Positions 1 to 6,019 of a stretch of DNA of 34,152 bases are shown in pieces. The translations under genes were made by a program, and so were the position numbers. Every line of letters begins with the position of its first letter. The first letter of the stretch is position 1. Origin of the DNA: Planctomycetota bacterium (GTDB taxonomy: Bacteria > Planctomycetota > UBA11346); assembly GCA_013816485.1 (NCBI GenBank), contig JACDEI010000051.1, positions 1-34,152 of the forward strand. Direction: 5' to 3'. The notes under the pieces were generated by a model. It was not told where the DNA came from, ran no database searches, and saw only the letters and a program-made list of their open reading frames with translations.

Positions 1-1
1 A

Positions 2-103
2 GTCGCACTGATCGCCTGCGCCAGGAAGTTACTCATCCGACTCAACACCATCGCCGCAAAAGCGCTCAAACCGACCACACAGATCCAGGGAACTATCGCT
101 TGA
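2..103 (+). CDS. IS110-family transposase, C-terminal end (cut by window edge)
   Basis: The first 34 codons, in the frame starting at base 2 and ending at a TGA at 101-103, read VALIACARKLLIRLNTIAAK and then a short basic tail. This resembles the end of IS110/IS116/IS902-type (DEDD plus serine) transposases, where an 'ALxACxRKLLxxLN' segment lies near the C-terminus. Such enzymes move circular insertion sequences using a structured non-coding RNA encoded in the element. Only the tail is visible, so the catalytic residues cannot be checked and the copy could be intact or broken upstream. The assignment is by recalled family pattern on a short stretch. The 3' end of the element was not located; it should lie between 104 and about 360. 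Confidence 0.6.
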   Translation, partial: VALIACARKLLIRLNTIAAKALKPTTQIQGTIA

Positions 104-362
104 TCTCTACACAGTCACTTCGTGGCGGAATTTTTCTGGTAGCCTGGCGGCTTAGCTTTACTCCATTGGGCGAAGGCCCTGAGTGGATGCCACGCTCGAT
201 CCGCGCAGATAATGGCTCCATAAAGGCTGTCCGGGCAAGGCGATCGATGCAATTGATGACAGCATAGCCAATCTTCATGAAAGGTTGTACGTCAGAGCCG
301 CATACCTACATGCAAACTGTTGGGCGAGAGGTACGTTTACCCACGCCCACGGACGTCCTCAC
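104..362. other. Spacer between transposase tail and kinase gene
   Basis: No convincing gene is seen here. One minus-strand frame stays open for about 60 codons, but its composition is unremarkable and it matches nothing I recognise. A short plus-strand reading near 207-236 gives 'PRSIRADNGS', reminiscent of the 'RSDNG' segment of IS3/IS481 integrases, but flanking residues do not continue the match. The spacer probably holds the right end of the IS110-like element and the leader of the kinase gene. Confidence 0.3.
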
Positions 363-1256
363 ATGGTGCACCTCATGCCTGATGCCAGCCTGACCAATAG
401 CGCTTTCGGCCCGTACACCCTGCGCGAGTTGATCAGCGCCGGTGGTATCGCCGAGGTCTACCGTGGTGAGCACAACGACGATCACAAATCAATCGCGCTG
501 AAGATCATGCGCCCGGAGATGCAGGCCGACAAGTATCACCGCCAGTGTTTCGATGACGAGTACAAGCTGCTCAAGGAACTGAAGCACGCCGGTCTGCCCG
601 GTGTGCGTCGACAGGGCGAGATCAAGGGTCGCGCTTGTTTCGCCATGGACTACTTCAGTGGCTTTCCCATCCACCAGGTGGTGCGCCTGGACAAGCCGTG
701 GGATCGGGTGAAGGCGTTCTACGATCTGGTCGGCATCGTCGCCTACCTGCATGGTGAACGTGTCCTGCATGCCGACCTCAAGTTGGAGAACGTCATCCTG
801 CGCCCGACCGGCAACGTCGCACTGGTCGACTTCGGCAACGCGCGCAAGATCGAGACCAAGAGCTTCTTCGCCCGGTTGTTCGGGTCCAAGAAAGATCGCG
901 TCTTCGGCACGCCGACCTACTTCGCACCGGAACTACTGAAGGGCAAACAGCCGTCGTACGCCAGCGATGTCTATGCCCTCGGCGTGTGCGCCTTCATCAT
1001 GCTGTCGGGCGAACCGCCCTTCGAGGCCAGCAGCCGCACCGGTCGCTTGACGGCCAACCTCAAAAACGACGCACCGGCGATCCGTTCGCGTTGCACTGAA
1101 CTGCCGCTACGTGCCGCGCAGGCGATCGATCGCTGCCTGGACAAGGAACCCGAGGAACGTCCGGGTGATGCCAACACCTTGCTCGGGCTGATCAAGGAAC
1201 TCCAGCAGGTCAGCAGCGATACCACGCGCATTACCCGCAAACCCGTCAGCGTGTGA
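363..1256 (+). CDS. Hanks-type serine/threonine protein kinase
   Basis: A cytoplasmic eukaryotic-like kinase that should transfer phosphate from ATP to Ser or Thr of target proteins. From the ATG at 363 it has 297 residues and is essentially only the kinase domain. Visible motifs in order are a glycine-rich loop (SAGGIAEVY), the VAIK-type lysine in IALKIM (K47), the catalytic loop HADLKLEN (D138), the DFG motif VDFGNA (D156), and the activation segment end GTPTYFAPE (188-190), followed by DVYALG. The catalytic loop has HAD in place of HRD, so it is a non-RD variant, which usually means no activation-loop phosphorylation is needed. There is no membrane segment or PASTA tail. An in-frame ATG at 285 would add 26 residues with no kinase homology. 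ATG 375 is also possible. The gene has no operon partner here, and its target is unknown. Confidence 0.88.
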   Translation: MVHLMPDASLTNSAFGPYTLRELISAGGIAEVYRGEHNDDHKSIALKIMRPEMQADKYHRQCFDDEYKLLKELKHAGLPGVRRQGEIKGRACFAMDYFSGFPIHQVVRLDKPWDRVKAFYDLVGIVAYLHGERVLHADLKLENVILRPTGNVALVDFGNARKIETKSFFARLFGSKKDRVFGTPTYFAPELLKGKQPSYASDVYALGVCAFIMLSGEPPFEASSRTGRLTANLKNDAPAIRSRCTELPLRAAQAIDRCLDKEPEERPGDANTLLGLIKELQQVSSDTTRITRKPVSV

Positions 1257-1266
1257 ACTTTTTGCT

Positions 1267-1420
1267 CGGGGGCTTCGCCCCCGCGGCCCTGTGGGCCTGC
1301 CCCCACGGGCTTTGTCGTGACTCGGCTTCGTCGGCTTTGCCTCCTCAGCCGTGGGCGGATGTGCTTCGCCCATCTTATCCGCCGACCGCCACTCGGCGCC
1401 CGCGGCACGAGTCAGACGCG
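1267..1420. repeat. Cluster of GC-rich hairpins after the kinase gene
   Basis: Immediately after the kinase stop lies a 17-base palindrome (1267-1283, GGGGGC with TTC loop and GCCCCC), then an imperfect GC hairpin at 1286-1310, then further short 'GGCTTCGTCGGC'-like and 'GGGCGGAT...GCTTCGCCC' inverted repeats up to about 1380. No run of T follows the strongest stem, so this is not a textbook intrinsic terminator. It sits between convergent genes and may act as a bidirectional transcription stop or be a cluster of small interspersed repeats. Confidence 0.45.
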
Positions 1421-2554
1421 GCACAACTCCTGTAATTTTGCGCCGTAGCGTGTACTGCGTTTGGTGCCGAGCTGCGGCACTACCGACAACTCGTTTCCGC
1501 CGTGTTGTTTGAGGTATTCGAGCGCTTTGGCTGGCAGCACGACCTGGAGCGGCACGGGCCGGCCTTCGGCTTTGGTGCGGTTATCGGCTTCGCTACGGCG
1601 CCAATCTTTTAGGCGCGTTTCGCGCAGTTCCTCTTCGGGCAGTACCTCGCGCTGACGCGGACGCTCAGGCATCGTTGGCGGGTTGGACAACGCCGCCTTG
1701 ATCGCATCGAGCAAAGGTTCGCCGTGCGCGGAGAGGAACCAGCCACGCAGGCCGAGCTTCTTCAGCAATTGGAAATTGGTCGGCGCGTTGCGCACGAGCG
1801 CGAGCATCAGTTCGTTATTGAGCAGGCGTCCAGGCGGCTGGTTGGCTTCGCGTGCCAGGCCATCGCGCCAGAGGTAGAGCGCGAACAACAGCGGCAGGTG
1901 GTGGCGCGGAACCTCGCGGATGCCTTTGATCTTCCACACGCCGGCGGGATCGAAGCCGCCACTCCAACCGGTGGCTTCCACCGCTAGGTTGGCGATGGCG
2001 ACTTCGTCTTCCAGATCGGCGGCTTTGACCTCGGCGCGCAGGGCTTCGCACACCCACGGCAGGTAGACCACGTCGTCGATGGCGTAATGCAGTGCGCCGT
2101 GTTCGATCGGGCGCGTGCCCCAGTCGTAATGGGTGTAGGCCTTGTCGAGCGCGACGCCGCAGAGCTTCTCGACCACCGAACCGTAGCCGGTGCGCTCCCA
2201 ACCGAGCAGGCTGGCAGCTTGTTGGCTGTCCCAGACGCCAGTCAGGGTGATGCCGTAGTCGCGTTTGAGCGTGCCGACATCGTATTCGCCACCGTGCAGC
2301 CAGATCGTCCGCGCGGGATCCTCTAGCGCCTGTTTCAGCGCGGCGATCGAACCACCAGCCCGGGCGATGGCGAGGGTGTCGACCACGTACAACGCGCCGG
2401 CGACGTTCAGTTGCAGCAGGCAGACCTGTTCGCGGTAGACGAACATCGAGTTGGCTTCGGTATCGAGCGCGGTCCACGGCGCGGCAGCGATGGCGTCGGC
2501 CAGGGCGGGCAGGCGGTCAGCGGTCTCAATCCAGGTGTGCTCAGGCAGGTTCAT
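1412..2554 (-). CDS. rnd: Ribonuclease D (DEDDy 3'-5' exonuclease with HRDC domain)
   Basis: A 3'-5' exoribonuclease that trims the 3' ends of tRNA precursors and other structured RNAs. With the ATG at 2554 it has 380 residues, close to the usual size. Exonuclease motif I is LDTEANS (D31, E33), motif II is WLHGGEYDVGTL (D92), and motif III is YAIDD (Y157, D161), which fits the DEDDy class that binds two metal ions. An HRDC-like helical region follows at about 215-290 (REVPRHHLPLLFALYLWRD). The frame is open 34 codons further upstream, but that part would run through the 8-bp tandem repeat, and its residues (RSGSPEVRKSGSP) look like translated repeat, so the later start is preferred. The gene is divergent from ybeY, so both promoters must lie in the 112-bp gap. 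Confidence 0.9.
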   Translation of the reverse strand: MNLPEHTWIETADRLPALADAIAAAPWTALDTEANSMFVYREQVCLLQLNVAGALYVVDTLAIARAGGSIAALKQALEDPARTIWLHGGEYDVGTLKRDYGITLTGVWDSQQAASLLGWERTGYGSVVEKLCGVALDKAYTHYDWGTRPIEHGALHYAIDDVVYLPWVCEALRAEVKAADLEDEVAIANLAVEATGWSGGFDPAGVWKIKGIREVPRHHLPLLFALYLWRDGLAREANQPPGRLLNNELMLALVRNAPTNFQLLKKLGLRGWFLSAHGEPLLDAIKAALSNPPTMPERPRQREVLPEEELRETRLKDWRRSEADNRTKAEGRPVPLQVVLPAKALEYLKQHGGNELSVVPQLGTKRSTRYGAKLQELCRV

Positions 2555-2612
2555 GGGCGGCGGATTGAAGGGCGGGCACCGACCCTGTCCACCAGAGATG
2601 CCGAAACGCGCA

Positions 2613-2649
2613 GGACTTCCGGACTTCCGGACTTCCGGACTTCCGGACC
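2613..2649. repeat. 8-bp tandem repeat (GGACTTCC) in the rnd-ybeY divergent promoter gap
   Basis: Four perfect head-to-tail copies of GGACTTCC (2613-2644) are followed by a partial copy (GGACC). The array lies in the only space available for the divergent promoters of rnd and ybeY, 18 bp upstream of the chosen ybeY ATG. Slipped-strand change in copy number would alter promoter or leader spacing. Confidence 0.9.
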
Positions 2650-2666
2650 GTGGCAATCATATCCCC

Positions 2667-3131
2667 ATGCCCCGTCTCGCGCTCACCATCCTCAACCGTT
2701 CCGGCAAGCGTCCGCGTTATGGTCGCGCACGTCTGCAACGCGTGCTCGACGCCGCAACGAAGGAAGCCGGCATCCACCGCGCGAGCCTGACCATCCTGCT
2801 GGTGGGCGACGATGAATCAGCGTCGTTGCACGGCCAACACTTCAATGATCCCACCACCACCGATGTGATGACCTTCCCCGACGGAGCGGAGGATCCCGCC
2901 ACCGGCATCCCGCATCTCGGTGATCTCGCGGTGTGTGTCGATGTCGCGGCGCGTGAGGGGGCCGCACGCGAACGCACAACCGGCGACGAGCTGACGCTCT
3001 ACTGCCTGCACGGCCTGCTGCACCTGATCGGCTACGACGACGTGACGGCGAAGAAACAGACGCGCATGTGGCAGGCGCAGCGGCGCTTGCTGGGGAAGGT
3101 CGGGATCACGATCGAAGCGCGACCGACATAA
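2667..3131 (+). CDS. ybeY: Endoribonuclease YbeY (rRNA maturation factor)
   Basis: A metal-dependent endoribonuclease needed for 16S rRNA 3'-end maturation and ribosome quality control. The 154-residue product from ATG 2667 has the family landmarks TDVMTFP (about 65-71), LGDLAVC (84-90) and the metal site HGLLHLIGYDD (115-125). The usual site is H-x3-H-x5-H; here the ligands are H115, H119 and D125, so the third histidine is replaced by aspartate, a variation I recall from other distant YbeY proteins. The frame stays open far upstream but only through rnd antisense sequence and the tandem repeat, so the start next to the family N-terminus is used. It converges on queE with a 14-bp gap. Confidence 0.9.
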   Translation: MPRLALTILNRSGKRPRYGRARLQRVLDAATKEAGIHRASLTILLVGDDESASLHGQHFNDPTTTDVMTFPDGAEDPATGIPHLGDLAVCVDVAAREGAARERTTGDELTLYCLHGLLHLIGYDDVTAKKQTRMWQAQRRLLGKVGITIEARPT

Positions 3132-3145
3132 TCCTGAGGGCAGGG

Positions 3146-3793
3146 CTACGGGATCGCGAGGTACTTGTGCTGCTGCAAGCTGATCCGGCAGCCGTGGGCG
3201 AAACACAGGTCCAGGCAGGCTCGCACGTTCGCCTGGTAGCGTTCACCTGACGGTCCGCCGTCGGGACAGGTCGGCTGGACGAACACTGGTTTTCCGCTCG
3301 CCAAGGCATGCGGGAGGAAAACCTGCTGATCTGGGATCAGCACCTTCCACCAGTCCGGCTCGACGATCACCGGTTCGCCGTCGAGCCGTTTCGGGCTGCA
3401 ACTGATGAAGACGTTGGCTGGACGTGGCGGACAGGTGCGCGTGCCGTTGGTCTCGATGTCGACCCAGGCGAAGGCTGAGCCGAGGGCAGCAAGCAGTTCC
3501 GCGTCGGCCTGGAGCAGCGGTTCACCACCGGTGAGCACGCAGCCGAGTCCGTTCGCTGGTGGACGCAGCGCCGCGAGGCGGGCGCTGATGTCGGCGAGCG
3601 TCAGCGCCTCACCGCCACGAAAATCGGTGTCGCAATAGGGACATGCCGATGCTGCGCGAGTCTCTGCTCGACCGTCCCACGCGTTGCAGCCGGACAGGCG
3701 CACAAACAGGCATGGCATGCCAGCGTGCAGACCTTCGCCCTGCAGCGTTGGCCCGAAGATTTCTTTGACCCGGTACGTACGCACGGGCGGCAT
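3146..3793 (-). CDS. queE: 7-carboxy-7-deazaguanine synthase QueE (radical SAM)
   Basis: A radical SAM enzyme that converts 6-carboxy-tetrahydropterin into 7-carboxy-7-deazaguanine, a step in making preQ0 and queuosine for tRNA wobble modification. The product has 215 residues from ATG 3793. EIFGPTLQGEG (11-21) is the family N-terminal signature. The cluster-binding cysteines are C36, C51 and C54 in a C-x14-C-x2-C arrangement, typical of one QueE class and unlike the canonical CxxxCxxC. VLTGGEPLLQ and VDIETNGT follow, contributing to SAM and substrate binding. No other queuosine genes (queC, queD, queF) are in the window. Eighteen upstream in-frame codons are possible but do not match the family. 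Confidence 0.93.
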   Translation of the reverse strand: MPPVRTYRVKEIFGPTLQGEGLHAGMPCLFVRLSGCNAWDGRAETRAASACPYCDTDFRGGEALTLADISARLAALRPPANGLGCVLTGGEPLLQADAELLAALGSAFAWVDIETNGTRTCPPRPANVFISCSPKRLDGEPVIVEPDWWKVLIPDQQVFLPHALASGKPVFVQPTCPDGGPSGERYQANVRACLDLCFAHGCRISLQQHKYLAIP

Positions 3794-3883
3794 ACTAGAA
3801 CTTGTCCGCTCCACGCCAATCACCGGGGCCAGAAAGGAACCCCGCACATCTGTACCGATGTGCCTGCTGTTCTTTGCACGCGT

Positions 3884-4420
3884 TCAGGGCAGCGGTCGTT
3901 CCATGATGAAATCATCGCCCGTGAAACCGCCACCCAGATTGACATCCACCGCCGAACGGATGGTGAAGCCCTGGCGGAAGTAGAAGTTGATCGCGGTGAT
4001 GTTCTTGCGATTGACGTTGAGCACCAGGATTTGGCGTGGCTGGCCGTCGAGGTGCGCCACCACCTGCTCCATGAACACTGTGCCCAAGCCACGGCGGTGG
4101 TGGTCCGGGTGGAGGTAGAACGCATCGAGGTTGGCCTCGTCGGGCGCGTCCTCCGGCACCGACAACACCGCGAAACCCAGCGCCAACGGCCCGAGCCAGG
4201 CGATCAGCAACGTGGTACCGCGCGCGGCGCTACGTTCCGCCAACGCGTCCGGCGAATACCGCTGGCGCAGCATGTAGTCGATCTGCGCCTTGGAGATGAT
4301 CGATGGATAATAGCGGTTCCAGATGTCGTGCGCGAGCGACGCGATGATGCCCATCTGATCCGGACGTGCGACGGTGACATTGAGACCGGCAGCAGGGGGC
4401 GGAGACACAGACGCTGGCAT
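3884..4420 (-). CDS. GNAT-family N-acetyltransferase
   Basis: A cytoplasmic acetyl-CoA-dependent acetyltransferase of 178 residues. The acetyl-CoA pyrophosphate loop is DAFYLHPDHHRRGLGTVFME, containing the R/Q-x-x-G-x-G/A pattern (RRGLGT). The C-terminal block INFYFRQGF is the usual GNAT motif B, and the ending with GGGFTGDDFIM resembles a subgroup common in Bacteroidota and PVC bacteria. The substrate cannot be predicted. It lies 90 bp upstream of queE on the same strand and may be co-transcribed with it. The first 12 residues are proline-rich and poorly conserved-looking, so a later start is possible. Confidence 0.85.
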   Translation of the reverse strand: MPASVSPPPAAGLNVTVARPDQMGIIASLAHDIWNRYYPSIISKAQIDYMLRQRYSPDALAERSAARGTTLLIAWLGPLALGFAVLSVPEDAPDEANLDAFYLHPDHHRRGLGTVFMEQVVAHLDGQPRQILVLNVNRKNITAINFYFRQGFTIRSAVDVNLGGGFTGDDFIMERPLP

Positions 4421-4503
4421 GTCGTTCTCCTCCTGTGCGCCCTACGGTCGATCACCTGGGGTCACAGGCAACCGGCTTCCGGCATGGCCTGCGGTACGCA
4501 GTT

Positions 4504-5685
4504 TCACTCCGTGACCGGCAGGATCTTCACCCGGATCGTGCCACTGATCTGGAAGCGCTTGGCGTTGGGCACCAGGGCGAACAGGGTGAGGGCACCGGTG
4601 CCGGTAACGATCCCAGGCGCCTGTTCGGTCCCATCACCAACCGTACATTGCAGCGAACCCAACGCGCGGCGACCGGCCATGCCACCCTTCCAGGTGGTCT
4701 GAGTGACGCCGCCGCGGTTGTCGGTGATCTTCCAGGTTTCAGTCGGATGCGGCACGACGCGGAGCTTCTGACCGGCGCTCAGGGTGACGCCGGAGAGCAC
4801 CAGGCCGCGTCCAGCGTCGACATTGATGATCTTGCCCTTGAGCTTCTCCCACTGGCCGGCGGTGAGCTTGGTGTAATCGACATCCGCACCGAGCGGCAGG
4901 AAGGCTTCGATCTCGGCGATGCGTTTCTCCACCACCGCCAAGCTCACACCAGTGAGGTCGGTCTTGGCGGCCTCGTATAACGTGAGGGCGTGGCGCCAGA
5001 ATGATTCCTTCAGTGCGCTGGTGCGTTTGCCCAGGTCGTACCACTGATCAGCGACGGCCGTGCGTTCGGCGGGTTTGCTCGGCGCGGCCAGTTCGGCGGT
5101 CGCGACCTTGGCCAGCGTGTTGTCGCTGCCCTGCGCCATCAGTGGCAGGGCACGTTCCCAATCCTGCACCTCGTTGGCGTACCAGCGTCCGACCACGCCG
5201 TTGGCATAAGCGTCGGCCGGCACGTCGAGCAGGCGCAGGATCGACGCCACCACCGGCACGCTCGACACCCGCGACAGCACGGCGCGTTGCTGTTCGTCGG
5301 CGGACGGGCCGCGGTAGAGCTTAGCGATCTGTTCACACAGGCTGATCACCGAGGCCACGTCCTTGGCACCGATGGCCAGTTCGCGCGCCTCATGCAGGAG
5401 CGCGTAGCGCATCGCCGGATCGTTCTCGGTCTGGAGCGCTTGGTCGATCAGCGTGACGATCAGAGCCACGCGGGATTTGGTGTTGGCGTACTCGCTCTGG
5501 TAGAGGTCCTTGATGCCGGCGAGCGCGGCCTTCAGGGCCTCGGGCGAGGGGGCCTCCTCCTTGGGCGGAGGCGCGGTCAGCAGGTCCGAGGGATCTTGGC
5601 TGTCGGCGGCGTGCACGTCGCTCGTCAGGGGAGCCAGGGGCAAGGCCAGGCTCACCAGCAGCAGCAGACGGCGGGGATCGAACAT
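4504..5685 (-). CDS. Secreted protein with planctomycete-type helical repeat region, function unknown
   Basis: The 393-residue product starts at ATG 5685 with an AGGAG ribosome site upstream, and begins with a signal peptide (FDPRRLLLLVSLALPLAPL, likely cleaved after VHA). A helical region at about 40-150 (DLYQSEYANTKSRVALIVT and ALLHEARELAIGAKDV) matches a module I recall in many planctomycete hypothetical proteins, with TPR-like spacing. The C-terminal third (from about 285) reads as beta-rich, with GVTLSAGQKLRVVPHPTETW. It is probably a periplasmic or surface structural protein. No catalytic motif is seen. It is followed 83 bp later by the acetyltransferase gene on the same strand. A longer frame to 5874 exists but would place an arginine-rich stretch before the signal peptide. 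Confidence 0.8.
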   Translation of the reverse strand: MFDPRRLLLLVSLALPLAPLTSDVHAADSQDPSDLLTAPPPKEEAPSPEALKAALAGIKDLYQSEYANTKSRVALIVTLIDQALQTENDPAMRYALLHEARELAIGAKDVASVISLCEQIAKLYRGPSADEQQRAVLSRVSSVPVVASILRLLDVPADAYANGVVGRWYANEVQDWERALPLMAQGSDNTLAKVATAELAAPSKPAERTAVADQWYDLGKRTSALKESFWRHALTLYEAAKTDLTGVSLAVVEKRIAEIEAFLPLGADVDYTKLTAGQWEKLKGKIINVDAGRGLVLSGVTLSAGQKLRVVPHPTETWKITDNRGGVTQTTWKGGMAGRRALGSLQCTVGDGTEQAPGIVTGTGALTLFALVPNAKRFQISGTIRVKILPVTE

Positions 5686-6019
5686 GCGCTGGCTCCTGCG
5701 GTGATGGTACCGCCGACGAACGGCGGCTGTTCTGTGGGGATTTACCGCATGGGCAATCGGTAGTCGCCGCCTGGCCCACGCGCACGGATTCCCGGGCATG
5801 CGCTTAGCACAGCCAGCAACCCTGAACGGCTTCTTCTCAGCATTGCGACCTGCCGTCGGTAGGGCATGGGACAACCAGTCAGCTTGCTGTCAGGCATCAC
5901 CTTCCGCCCAAGGCTGCGCCATGCGTGGCCTCATCCCAGCGCCTCCCTGTGGGCATACGATGGCACCGCCCGCGAGTCCCGAGTCCCTAATCCCGAGTCC
6001 CGAGTCCCGCGCAGTTCGC
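5686..6019. other. Intergenic spacer with TCCCGAG-type simple repeat
   Basis: No gene is seen in this 334-bp gap between two minus-strand genes. It contains the leader of the downstream secreted protein and, at 5973-6009, a run of CCCGAGT-type heptamers (CGAGTCCCGAGTCCCTAATC and onward), with one variant unit in the middle. The run lies 10 bases beyond the stop codon of the diheme cytochrome gene. Confidence 0.6.
5973..6009. repeat. Heptanucleotide tandem repeat (GAGTCCC)
   Basis: Roughly five units of GAGTCCC, one of them degenerate (CTAATCCC), form a short array. Similar GGGACTC/GGGATTC runs are widespread intergenic repeats in some GC-rich genomes. No function is evident. Confidence 0.75.

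Noticed and set aside
207..236. RADNG motif suggesting an IS3/IS481 integrase fragment
   Set aside because: Only about ten residues fit and the flanking sequence does not follow the integrase pattern, so chance is as likely.
93..278. Minus-strand 61-codon frame
   Set aside because: No homology, overlaps the transposase tail and probable IS end, no ribosome site.
3725..4702. Long plus-strand open frame of 325 codons
   Set aside because: It is antisense to queE and the GNAT gene, both of which have clear family motifs, and its own translation matches nothing and has a skewed His/Arg-rich composition.
5973..6009. Repeat array considered as a CRISPR
   Set aside because: Units are 7 bp and contiguous without spacers; no cas genes are present. 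The 2613-2649 array was excluded for the same reason.
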